64,000 bases of DNA, from the NCBI RefSeq assembly GCF_040054535.1, contig NC_090797.1:13531001-13595000 (forward strand). Reading direction: 5' to 3'. The notes below the pieces were generated by a model. That model saw only the letters and a list, made by a program, of their open reading frames with translations. It had not been told where the DNA came from and did not search any database. Below are positions 1 through 9,398 of the stretch, in pieces; the first letter of the stretch is position 1; each line of letters opens with the position of its first letter. The stretch is from Antennarius striatus (Eukaryota > Chordata > Actinopteri > Lophiiformes > Antennariidae). The translations under genes and the position numbers were made by a program.

Positions 1-42
1 CAGTCTCCCCTGGAGGCGTGGGTTCAAATCCCACTTCTGACA
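1..42 (+). tRNA. tRNA-Leu, 3' part only (cut by window edge)
   Basis: The window opens in the 3' strand of the anticodon stem. The long variable arm, the T-arm and the acceptor 3' strand with discriminator A are present and identical to the complete copies. The anticodon lies outside the window, so CAG or AAG cannot be told. Confidence 0.95.
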
Positions 43-158
43 ACTGCAGCTTTTCTCCATTGCTCACAGGTCAAAATTACACACAGCATCATGTCGTTAA
101 GCAGAAAAGCTGTCCATTTTCACCCACCTGAGTTTCAGTACGCCATTGAGTGAACTTG

Positions 159-168
159 ACTTGCAAGT
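159..168. repeat. 10-bp perfect palindrome ACTTGCAAGT
   Basis: The palindrome is self-complementary over 10 bp and recurs in the Leu-to-Gly spacers, immediately followed by GTAC-A-GTAC type symmetry. One copy (near 4850) is altered to end AAAT. Its function is unknown, and it could be chance. Confidence 0.5.
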
Positions 169-593
169 ACAGTACATCATGGCAGTAAGAGAGGAGGATG
201 AAGCCATGCACCCATCGTGAGAGGCCTGGGAGACCACGGGCAGCCAATCTAGGGCCTTAACCAGCTCCCTTGCGTTGGGAGTTTTCCAATGAATCTTTTT
301 TGTGAGGCTTTGACTATAGACGACGATGTCCCCGAGGTCTTTGCCACGTTACCCTGATAAACAATATGTTTGAACTATTTGCCACTGCAGTCTTCCGATG
401 CGAGGTGAAGCTACCTGTCTTGATTTCACAAACATTCTGTGTCCCTGGGATGTTATTTTGACCCCCAGTCTTGTGATTACAATGTTTTGCAGTTAATCTA
501 ACTTTGACATGCCCAACCGAGTGTTTTTGTCTTTCGCATGTCATTCACAAGATTTGCTCTTTTTTATTCCTGTCACGACAGTGGGCTACGCTA

Positions 594-605
594 CCAGCTC
601 GGCTA
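594..605 (-). other. Orphan A-box-like motif on the minus strand
   Basis: Read on the minus strand, 594-605 is TAGCCGAGCTGG, a full match to the tRNA A-box consensus TRGCNNAGYNGG, followed by GTAGCGC as in a D-arm. The D-stem would have two mismatches and no B box follows within the next 80 bases, so this is not a tRNA gene. It recurs in the other spacers and may be chance or an old tRNA remnant. Confidence 0.3.
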
Positions 606-894
606 GCTATCGGTTACCTCTTGGGTTATCAGCTGTGGCCCCCTTTTTGGATCATCGCCAGACAGTTTTCAGCGCTTTCCATTAGGTCCAAGGCTCTCAC
701 CGTCAAAAACACAGCTATTGCATTGTCAAAGTTATGCTATTGTTCCTTTCCTATCGGCTCTGACACTTGTTCGCAATTGCAGAGATAGCAGTCACCAATA
801 GTCAAGCTACATTACAACGTCAACGTGAATAACTTCCCAAAGATCTTATTCCAACTAAATGCAGTCAGAGTATTTTACTAAAACGTTGGATTGA

Positions 895-1013
895 GGACTA
901 ATCAGGGGATGATCAAACTCCAAAGATTTCAGTCTCTACAGACCATCAATTTCTATGCAAATGGTCATGACTATGTAGTTGTGGACTGATTTAGATGCGT
1001 TTTTGATTAGTCC
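895..1013. repeat. Inverted repeat GGACTAATCA ... TGATTAGTCC upstream of tRNA-Gly
   Basis: The arms at 895-904 and 1004-1013 are perfect 10-bp reverse complements separated by 99 bp, ending 19 bp before tRNA-Gly copy 1. A second, smaller hairpin (AGTCC/GGACT, 9-nt loop) uses the right arm and the bases just before the gene, so two foldings compete. The arms recur before nearly every tRNA-Gly. Single arm changes occur before copy 4 (TCATTAGTCC) and before copies 31, 32, 35 and 39 (TAATTAGTCC). Confidence 0.75.
955..962 (+). promoter_or_regulatory. Octamer ATGCAAAT upstream of tRNA-Gly
   Basis: This is an exact POU/Oct-1 octamer, 71 bp before tRNA-Gly copy 1 and inside the inverted repeat. The same octamer is before every tRNA-Gly I inspected, at the same spacing. 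Oct-1 sites act in the distal elements of snRNA-type polymerase III promoters. A role at a type 2 tRNA promoter is inference only. Confidence 0.5.
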
Positions 1014-1032
1014 ATGTTATCAGGACTTTGAA

Positions 1033-1103
1033 GCATTGGTGGTTCAGTGGTAGAATTCACGCCTGCCACGCGGGAGGCTAGGGTTCGATTACCGGCCAAA
1101 GCA
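1033..1103 (+). pseudogene. tRNA-Gly(GCC), degenerate copy 1
   Basis: The GCC anticodon (1065-1067) and D-arm are intact, but pairs fail in three stems: acceptor 3-70 (A-A), anticodon 28-42 (A-G), and T-stem 50-64 and 53-61. The last base of the B box is also changed (GGTTCGATTAC). A five-T terminator follows at 1110-1114. It is probably a dead or poorly processed tRNA gene. Copy 2 is identical, and copies 14 and 19 are the same lineage with one more change. Confidence 0.8.
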
Positions 1104-1517
1104 AAAGGCTTTTTGACTTAATGGTGTGGGACTGAAAAATAGCTCAACAAGTTGTAGTCTGAAGAAATGTGTTTGACGTGACCCATACTGGTACTTTAAA
1201 CTTTGGCTTAGGTTGTCTCAAATTGTGGACGCAGCGCCGAAACCAACTATCCAATACACCCAAGAGAAACATTGAGAGTCTCTCAATATGCATACTTGTC
1301 TGTACTGGTCCATCACGTGAAATGCTCCTTTGGAGAAACGGTGTGGTCTTGTGGTGCCATTAGGTGATTGTCATCATGTCTTGCAGCAGAAACCAATGCC
1401 GTATGGTGGAACAGTTGAATTTCAGACTGGTGACTTGCATTACAGCTTGAGGATTGTACATTTACATTTACTATCGATGCGTCCTGGTTTGACGTAGGTG
1501 AACTTACCCAGCAAGTC
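1104..1517 (+). repeat. Gly-to-Leu spacer, first copy (no gene seen)
   Basis: This 414-bp spacer holds the tRNA-Gly terminator, a 17-bp palindrome at 1271-1287 with an adjacent TATGCATA, and an AT-rich stretch (TTTACATTTA here, TTTAAATTTA or TATAAATTTA in other units) about 55 bp before tRNA-Leu. The 64-codon + strand frame in it begins at GTG and is not supported as a gene. Confidence 0.85.
1271..1287. repeat. 17-bp palindrome ATTGAGAGTCTCTCAAT
   Basis: Two perfect 8-bp arms flank a single central T, directly followed by the 8-bp palindrome TATGCATA (1287-1294). It could extrude as a cruciform. It is kept in many units, broken in copies 6, 8, 10, 11, 15 and 20 (ATTGGTTGTCTCTCAAT), and changed by one base in copies 16, 17, 21, 22 and 35 and also at the 3' edge in copies 33, 34 and 36-38. 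Confidence 0.7.
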
Positions 1518-1600
1518 GTCAGGATGGCCGAGCGGTCTAAGGCGCTGCGTTCAGGTCGCAGTCTCCCCTGGAGGCGTGGGTTCAAATCCCACTTCTGACA
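1518..1600 (+). tRNA. trnL-CAG: tRNA-Leu(CAG), copy 1
   Basis: This is a class II tRNA of 83 nt that inserts leucine at CUG codons. In order it has acceptor GTCAGGA/TTCTGAC with discriminator A, a 3-bp D-stem GCC/GGC, anticodon arm CTGCG-TTCAGGT-CGCAG with anticodon CAG at 1552-1554, a long variable arm (CTCC/GGAG), and T-arm GTGGG/CCCAC. The A box TGGCCGAGCGG is consensus. The B box GGTTCAAATCC has A for the usual G at position 57. No intron and no encoded CCA are present. Terminator TTTT lies at 1609-1612. The 20 bases upstream belong to the 'acccagcaa' haplotype. From memory it differs from human tRNA-Leu-CAG at only two positions, in the T-loop and the acceptor 3' strand. Confidence 0.97.
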
Positions 1601-2590
1601 ACTGCAGCTTTTCTCCACTGCTCACAGGTCAAAATTACACACAGCATCATGTGGTTAAGCAGAAAAGCTGTCCATTTTCACCCACCTGAGTTTCAGTACG
1701 CCATTGAGTGAACTTGACTTGCAAGTACAGTACATCATGGCAGTAAGAGAGGAGGATGAAGCCATGCACCCATCGTGAGAGGCCTGGGAGACCACGGGCA
1801 GCCAATCTAGGGCCTTAACCAGCTCCCTTGCGTTGGGAGTTTTCCAATGAATCTTTTTTGTGAGGCTTTGACTATAGACGACGATGTCCCCGAGGTCTTT
1901 GCCACGTTACCCTGATAAACAATATGTTTGAACTATTTGCCACTGCAGTCTTCCGATGCGAGGTGAAGCTACCTGTCTTGATTTCACAAACATTCTGTGT
2001 CCCTGGGATGTTATTTTGACCCCCAGTCTTGTGATTACAATGTTTTGCAGTTAATCTAACTTTGACATGCCCAACCGAGTGTTTTTGTCTTTCGCATGTC
2101 ATTCACAAGATTTGCTCTTTTTTATTCCTGTCACGACAGTGGGCTACGCTACCAGCTCGGCTAGCTATCGGTTACCTCTTGGGTTATCAGCTGTGGCCCC
2201 CTTTTTGGATCATCGCCAGACAGTTTTCAGCGCTTTCCATTAGGTCCAAGGCTCTCACCGTCAAAAACACAGCTATTGCATTGTCAAAGTTATGCTATTG
2301 TTCCTTTCCTATCGGCTCTGACACTTGTTCGCAATTGCAGAGATAGCAGTCACCAATAGTCAAGCTACATTACAACGTCAACGTGAATAACTTCCCAAAG
2401 ATCTTATTCCAACTAAATGCAGTCAGAGTATTTTACTAAAACGTTGGATTGAGGACTAATCAGGGGATGATCAAACTCCAAAGATTTCAGTCTCTACAGA
2501 CCATCAATTTCTATGCAAATGGTCATGACTATGTAGTTGTGGACTGATTTAGATGCGTTTTTGATTAGTCCATGTTATCAGGACTTTGAA

Positions 2591-2661
2591 GCATTGGTGG
2601 TTCAGTGGTAGAATTCACGCCTGCCACGCGGGAGGCTAGGGTTCGATTACCGGCCAAAGCA
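2591..2661 (+). pseudogene. tRNA-Gly(GCC), degenerate copy 2
   Basis: The sequence is identical to copy 1, including the mismatches in acceptor, anticodon and T stems and the altered B-box end. The two copies evidently arose by duplication of an already damaged unit. Confidence 0.8.
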
Positions 2662-3075
2662 AAAGGCTTTTTGACTTAATGGTGTGGGACTGAAAAATAG
2701 CTCAACAAGTTGTAGTCTGAAGAAATGTGTTTGACGTGACCCATACTGGTACTTTAAACTTTGGCTTAGGTTGTCTCAAATTGTGGACGCAGCGCCGAAA
2801 CCAACTATCCAATACACCCAAGAGAAACATTGAGAGTCTCTCAATATGCATACTTGTCTGTACTGGTCCATCACGTGAAATGCTCCTTTGGAGAAACGGT
2901 GTGGTCTTGTGGTGCCATTAGGTGATTGTCATCATGTCTTGCAGCAGAAACCAATGCCGTATGGTGGAACAGTTGAATTTCAGACTGGTGACTTGCATTA
3001 CAGCTTGAGGATTGTACATTTACATTTACTATCGATGCGTCTTGGTTTGACGTAGGTGAACTTACACAGCAAGTC

Positions 3076-3158
3076 GTCAGGATGGCCGAGCGGTCTAAGG
3101 CGCTGCGTTCAGGTCGCAGTCTCCCCTGGAGGCGTGGGTTCAAATCCCACTTCTGACA
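3076..3158 (+). tRNA. trnL-CAG: tRNA-Leu(CAG), copy 2
   Basis: The gene body is identical to copy 1. The upstream flank is the 'acacagcaa' haplotype. The spacer after it carries the 12-bp insertion (near 3263) that elsewhere goes with AAG genes, so the insertion is not strictly tied to the anticodon. Confidence 0.97.
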
Positions 3159-4159
3159 ACTGCAGCTTTTCTCCACTGCTCAGAGGTCAAAATTACACAC
3201 AGCATCATGTGGTTAAGCAGAATAGCTGTCCATTTTCACCCACCTGAGTTTCAGTAAGCCATAGAGCCAACCATTGAGTGAACTTGACTTGCAAGTACAG
3301 TACATCATGGCAGTAAGAGAGGAGGATGAAGCCATGCACTCATCGTGAGAGGCCTGGGAGACCACGGGCAGCCAATCTAGGGCTTAACCAGCTCCCTTGC
3401 GTTGGGAGTTTTCCAATGAATCTTTTTTGTGAGGCTTTGACTATAGACGACGAGTTCCCCGAGGTCTTTGCCACGTTACCCTGATAAACAATATGTTTGA
3501 ACTATTTGCCACTGCAGTCTTCCGATTAGAGGTGAAGCTACCTGTCTTGATTTCACAAACATTCTGTGTCCCTGGGATGTTATTTGGACCCCCAGTCTTG
3601 TGATTACAATGTTTTGCAGTTAATCTAACTTTGACATGCCCAACTGAGTGTTTTTGTCTTTCGCATGTCATTCACAAGATTTGCTCTTTTTTATTCCTGT
3701 CACGACAGTGGGCTACGCTACCAGCTCGGCTAGCTATCGGTTACCTCTTGGGTTATAAGCTGTGGCCCCCTTTTTGGATCATCGCCAGAAAGTTTTCAGT
3801 GCTTTCCATTAGGTCCAAGGCTCTCACCGTCAAAAACACAGCTATTGCATTGTCAAAGTTATGTTATTGTTCCTTTCCTATCGGCTCTGACACTTGTTCG
3901 CAATTGCAGAGATAGTAGTCACCAATAGTCAAGCTACATTACAACGTCAACGTGAATAACGTCCCAAACATCTTAATCCAACTAATTGCAGTCAGAGTAT
4001 TTTACTAAAACGTTGGATTGAGGACTAATCAGGGGATGATCAAACTCCAAAGATTTCAGTCTCTACAGACCATCAATTTCTATGCAAATGGTCATGACTA
4101 TGTAGTTCTTGACTGATTTGGATGCATTTTTGATTAGTCCATGTTATCAGGACTTTGAA

Positions 4160-4230
4160 GCATTGTTGGTTCAGTGGTAGAATTAAAGCCTGCCACGCGG
4201 GAGGCCCGGGTTCGATTCCCGGCCAATGCA
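4160..4230 (+). pseudogene. tRNA-Gly(GCC), damaged copy 3
   Basis: The 5' anticodon-stem strand reads AAAGC against GCGGG, losing three pairs, and acceptor base 7 is T instead of G. The T-arm and B box are canonical. Transcription is possible, but a stable fold is doubtful. Confidence 0.65.
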
Positions 4231-4644
4231 AAAGGCCTTTTGACTTAATGGTGTGGGACTGAAAAATAGCTCAACAAGTTGTAGTCTGAAGAAATGTGTT
4301 TGACGTGACCCATACTGGTACTTTAAACTTTGGCTTAGGTTGTCTCAAATTGTGGACGCAGCGCCGAAACCAACTATCCAATACACCCAAGAGAAACATT
4401 GAGAGTCTCTCAATATGCATACTTGTCTGTACTGGTCCATCACGTGAAATGCTCCTTTGGAGAAACGGTGTGGTCTTGTGGTGCCATTAGGTGATTGTCA
4501 TCATGTCTTGCAGCAGAAACCAATGCCGTATGGTGGAACAGTTGAATTTCAGACTGGTGACTTGCATTACAGCTTGAGGATTGTACATTTAAATTTACTA
4601 TCAATGCGTCTTGGTTTGACGTAGGTGAACTTACCCAGCAAGTC

Positions 4645-4727
4645 GTCAGGATGGCCGAGCGGTCTAAGGCGCTGCGTTCAGGTCGCAGTCTCCCCTGGAG
4701 GCGTGGGTTCAAATCCCACTTCTGACA
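4645..4727 (+). tRNA. trnL-CAG: tRNA-Leu(CAG), copy 3
   Basis: The body is identical to copy 1, with the 'acccagcaa' flank. Confidence 0.97.
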
Positions 4728-5717
4728 ACTGCAGCTTTTCTCCACTGCTCACAGGTCAAAATTACACACAGCATCATGTGGTTAAGCAGAATAGCTGTCC
4801 ATTTTCACCCACCTGAGTTTCAGTAAGCCATTGAGTGAACTTGACTTGCAAATACAGTACATCATGGCAGTAAGAGAGGAGGATGAAGCCATGCACCCAT
4901 CGTGAGAGGCCTGGGAGACCACAGGCAGCCAATCTAGGGCCTTAACCAGCTCCCTTGCGTTAGGAGTTTTCCAATGAATCTTTTTTGTGAGGCTTTGACT
5001 ATAGACGACGATGTCCCCAAGGTCTTTGCCACGTTACCCTGATAAACAATATGTTTGAACTATTTGCCACTGCAGTCTTGCAATGAGAAGTGAAGCTACC
5101 TGACTTGATTTTACAAACATTCTGTGTCCCTGGGATGTTATTTTGACCCCCGGTCTTGTGATGACAATGTTTTGCAGTTAATCTAACTTTGACATGCCCA
5201 ACCGAGTGTTTTTGTCTTTCGCATGTCATTCACAAGATTTGCTCTTTTTTATTCCTGTCACGACAGTGGGCTGCGCTACCAGCTCGGCTAGCTATCGGTT
5301 ACCTCCTGGGTTATCAGCTGTGGTCCCCTTTTTGGATCATCGCCAGATAGTTTTCAGTGCTTTCCATTAGGTCCAAGGCTCTCACCGTCAAAAACACAGC
5401 TATTGCATTGTCAAAGTTATGTTATTGTTCCTTTCCTATAGGCTCTGACACTTGTTTGCAATTGGAGAGATAGCAGTCACCAATAGTCAAGCTACATTAC
5501 AACGTCAACGTGAATAACGTCCCAAACATCTTATTCCAACTAAATACAGTCAGAGTATTTTACTAAAACGTTGGATTGAGGACTAATCAGGGGATGATCA
5601 AACTCCAAAGATTTCAGTCTCTACAGACCATCAATTTCTATGCAAATGGTCATGACTATGTAGTTGTGGACTGATTTGGATGCGTTTTTCATTAGTCCAT
5701 GTTATCAGGACTTTGAA

Positions 5718-5788
5718 GCATTGGTGGTTCAGTGGTAGAATTCTTTCCTGCCACGCGGGAGGCCTGGGTTCGATTCCCGGCCAATGCA
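5718..5788 (+). tRNA. trnG-GCC: tRNA-Gly(GCC), copy 4, weakened anticodon stem
   Basis: The anticodon stem is CTTTC/GCGGG: two T-G wobbles and one T-C mismatch (30-40). The T-stem has T50-G64 wobble. The B box is intact, and function is uncertain. Confidence 0.7.
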
Positions 5789-6201
5789 AAAGGCCTTTTG
5801 ACTTAATCGCGTGGGACTGAAAAATAGCTCAACAAGTTGTATTCTGAAGAAATGTGTTTGACGTGACCCATACTGGTACTTTAAAATTTGGCTTAGGTTG
5901 TCTCAAATTGTGGACGCAGCGCCGAAACCAACTATCCTATATACCCAAGAGAAACATTGAGAGTCTCTCAATATGCATACTTGTCTGTACTGGTCCATCA
6001 CGTGAAATGCTCCTTTGGAGAAACGGTGTGGTCTTGTGGTGCCATTAGGTGATTGTCATCATCTCTTGCAGCAGAAACCCATGCCGTATGGTGGAACAGT
6101 TGAATTTCAGACTGGTGATTGCATTACAGCGTGAGGATTGTACATTTAAATTTACTATCGATGCGTCTTGGTTTGCCGTAGGTGAACTTACCCAGCAAGT
6201 C

Positions 6202-6284
6202 GTCAGGATGGCCGAGCGGTCTAAGGCGCTGCGTTCAGGTCGCAGTCTCCCCTGGAGGCGTGGGTTCAAATCCCACTTCTGACA
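6202..6284 (+). tRNA. trnL-CAG: tRNA-Leu(CAG), copy 4
   Basis: The body is identical to copy 1. About 25 bp upstream the common TTGACGTAGG reads TTGCCGTAGG. The segment from about 6049 recurs 3,114 bp later around copy 6, including the rare 'gattgcattacagcg' variant. Confidence 0.97.
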
Positions 6285-7274
6285 ACTGCAGCTTTTCTCC
6301 ACTGCTCACAGGTCAAAATTACACACAGCATCATGTGGTTAAGCAGAATAGCTGTCCATTTTCACCCACCTGAGTTTCAGTAAGCCATTGAGTGAACTTG
6401 ACTTGCAAGTACAGTACATCATGGCAGTAAGAGAGGAGGATGAAGCCATGCACCCATCGTGAGAGGCCTAGGAGACCACGGGCAGCCAATGTAGGGACTT
6501 AACCAGCTCCCTTGCGTTAGGAGTTTTCCAATGAATCTTTTTTGTGAGGCTTTGACTATAGACGACGATGTCCCCGAGGTCTTTGCCACGTTACCCTGAT
6601 AAACAATATGTTTGAACTATTTGCCACTGCAGTCTTCCGATGAGAGGTGAAGCTACCTGTCTTGATTTCACAAACATTCTGTGTCCCTGGGATGTTATTT
6701 TGACCCCCAGTCTTGTGATGACAATGTTTTGCAGTTAATCTAACTTTGACATGCCCAACCGAGTGTTTTTGTCTTTCGCATGTCATTCACAAGATTTGCT
6801 CTTTTTTATTCCTGTCACGACAGTGGGCTGCGCTACCAGCTCGGCTAGCTATCGGTTACCTCCTGGATTATTAGCTGTGGTCCCCTTTTTGAATCATCGC
6901 CACACAGTTTTCAGTGCTTTCCATTAGGTCCAAGGCTCTCACCGTCAAAAACACAGCTATTGCATTGTCAAAGTTATGTTATTGTTCCTTTCCTATAGGC
7001 TCTGACACTTGTTTGCAATTGCAGAGATAGCAGTCACCGATAGTCAAGCTACATTACAACGTCAACGTGAATAACGTCCCAAACATCTTATTCCAACTAA
7101 ATACAGTCAGAGTATTTTACTAAAACTTTGGATTGAGGACTAATCAGGGGATGATCAAACTCCAAAGATTTCAGTCTCTACAGACCATCAATTTCTATGC
7201 AAATGGTCATGACTATGTAGTTGTTGACTGATTTGGGTGCATTTTTGATTAGTCCATGTTATCAGGACTTTGAA

Positions 7275-7345
7275 GCATTGGTGGTTCAGTGGTAGATTTC
7301 TCGCCTGCCACGCGGGAGGCCAGGGTTCGATTCCCGGCCAATGCA
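7275..7345 (+). tRNA. trnG-GCC: tRNA-Gly(GCC), copy 5, D- and T-stem mismatches
   Basis: The D-stem 3' strand is GATT instead of GAAT (T11-T24 mismatch) and T-stem position 50 is A (A-G mismatch). The anticodon arm and B box are intact. Copies 16, 17, 21 and 22 carry the same two changes. Confidence 0.7.
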
Positions 7346-7758
7346 AAAGGCCTTTTGACTTAATCGTGTGGGACTGAAAAATAGCTCAACAAGTTGTATT
7401 CTGAAGAAATGTGTTTGACGTGACCCATACTGGTACTTTAAACTTTGGCTTAGGTTGTCTCAAATTGTGGACTCACGCCGAAACCAACTATCCTATACAC
7501 CCAAGAGAAACATTGAGAGTCTCTCAATATGCATACTTGTCTGTACTGGTCCATCACGTGAAATGCTCCTTTGGAGAAACGGTGTGGTCTTGTGGTGCCA
7601 TTAGGTGATTGTCATCATGTCTTGCAGCAGAAACCCATGCCGTATGGTGGAACAGTTGAACTTCAGACTGGTGACTTGCATTACAGCTTGAGGATTGCAC
7701 ATATAAATTTACTATTGATGCGTCTTGGTTTGACATAGGTGAACTTACCCAGCTAGTC

Positions 7759-7841
7759 ATCAGGATGGCCGAGCGGTCTAAGGCGCTGCGTTCAGGTCGC
7801 AGTCTCCCCTGGAGGCGTGGGTTCAAATCCCACTTCTGACA
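7759..7841 (+). tRNA. trnL-CAG: tRNA-Leu(CAG), copy 5, first base A
   Basis: The gene begins ATCAGG rather than GTCAGG, so the first acceptor pair G1-C72 becomes A-C. That should weaken RNase P and synthetase recognition. The rest is identical to copy 1. The flank is the 'acccagcta' type, with TATAAAT in the AT-rich stretch. Confidence 0.85.
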
Positions 7842-8831
7842 ACTGCAGCTTTTCTCCACTGCTCACAGGTCAAAATCACACACAGCATCATGTGGTTAAG
7901 CAGAATAGCTGTCCATTTTCACCCACCTGAGTTTCAGTAAGCCATTGAGTGAACTTGACTTGCAAGTACAGTACATCATGGCAGTAAGAGAGGAGGATGA
8001 AGCCATGCACCCATCGTGAGAGGCCTGGGAGACCACGGGCAGCCAATGTAGGGCCTTAACCAGCTCCCTTGCGTTAGGAGTTTTCCAATGAATCTTTTTT
8101 GTGAGGCTTTGACTATAGACGACGATGTCCCCGAGGTCTTTGCCACGTTACCCTGATAAACAATATGTTTGAATTATTTGCCACTGCAGTCTTCCGATTA
8201 GAGGTGAAGCTACCTGTCTTGATTTCACAAACATTCTGTGTCCCTGGGATGTTATTTTGACCCCCAGTCTTGTGATTACAATGTTTTGCAGTTAATCTAA
8301 CTTTGACATGCCCAACCGAGTGTTTTTGTCTTTCGCATGTCATTCACAAGATTTGCTCTTTTTTATTCCTGTCACGACAGTGGGCTGCGCTACCAGCTCG
8401 GCTAGCTATCGGTTACCTCTTGGGTTATCAGCTGTGGCCCCCTTTTTGGATCATCGCCAGACAGTTTTCAGTGCTTTCCATTAGGTCCAAGGCTCTCACC
8501 GTCAAAAACACAGCTATTGTATTGTCAAAGTTATGTTATTGTTCCTTTCCTATCGGCTCTGACACTTGTTCGCAATTGCAGAGATAGCAGTCACCAATAG
8601 TCAAGCTACATTACAACGTCAACGTGAATAACGTCCCATACATCTTATTCCAACTAAATGCAGTCAGAGTATTTTACTAAAACTTTGGATTGAGGACTAA
8701 TCAGGGGATGATCAAACTCCAAAGATTTCAGTCTCTACAGACCATCAATTTCTATGCAAATGGTCATGACTATGTAGTTGTGGACTGATTTGGATGCGTT
8801 TTTGATTAGTCCATGTTATCAGGACTTTGAA

Positions 8832-8902
8832 GCATTGGTGGTTCAGTGGTAGAATTCTCGCCTGCCACGCGGGAGCCCCGGGTTCGATTCCCGGCCAATG
8901 CA
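8832..8902 (+). tRNA. trnG-GCC: tRNA-Gly(GCC), copy 6, variable-loop variant
   Basis: All stems pair. The only departure from the canonical gene is AGCC instead of AGGC in the variable loop. It is expected to be functional. Confidence 0.93.
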
Positions 8903-9315
8903 AAAGGCCTTTTGACTTAATGGTGTGGGACTGAAAAATAGCTCAATAAGTTGTACTCTGAAGAAATGTGTTTGACGTGACCCATACTGGTACTTTAAAC
9001 TTTGGCTTAGGTTGTCTCAAATTGTGGACGCAGCGCAGAAACCAACTATCCAATACACCCAAGAGAAACATTGGTTGTCTCTCAATATGCATACTTGTCT
9101 GTACTGGTCCATCACGTGAAATGCTCCTTTGGAGAAACGGTGTGGTCTTGTGGTGCCATTAGGTGATTGTCATCATCTCTTGCAGCAGAAACCCATGCCG
9201 TATGGTGGAACAGTTGAATTTCAGACTGGTGATTGCATTACAGCGTGAGGATTGTACATTTAAATTTACTATCGATGCGTCTTGGTTTGACGTAGGTGAA
9301 CTTACCCAGCAAGTC

Positions 9316-9398
9316 GTCAGGATGGCCGAGCGGTCTAAGGCGCTGCGTTCAGGTAGCAGTCTCCCCTGGAGGCGTGGGTTCAAATCCCACTTCTGACA
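9316..9398 (+). tRNA. trnL-CAG: tRNA-Leu(CAG), copy 6, anticodon-stem mismatch
   Basis: The base after the anticodon loop is A instead of C (loop followed by AGCAG), breaking the stem pair next to the loop. The anticodon is still CAG and the promoter boxes are intact. Decoding quality is doubtful. Confidence 0.85.

Larger units (their letters stand above)
43..1032 (+). repeat. Leu-to-Gly spacer, first copy (no gene seen)
   Basis: This 990-bp spacer is present in 40 further copies. It starts with the tRNA-Leu T-run terminator, and about 120 bp downstream of the gene it has the 10-bp palindrome ACTTGCAAGT (159-168). A 7-bp-stem hairpin lies at 263-283, several T5-T6 runs are scattered through it, and near its end are the inverted repeat and octamer described separately. 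Open frames of 76 codons (- strand) and 94 codons (+ strand) overlap here, but they are repeat-borne chance frames. I find no second tRNA, 5S, snRNA or snoRNA signature. Confidence 0.85.

Noticed and set aside
314-544. 76-codon minus-strand open frame in every unit
   Set aside because: Its persistence is explained by repeat homogeneity. It has no recognisable domain and overlaps another frame on the opposite strand.
504-788. 94-codon + strand open frame repeated in most units
   Set aside because: It overlaps the 76-codon minus-strand frame in the same spacer, is lost in several units by ordinary substitutions, has no recognisable domain, and its conservation equals that of the repeat.
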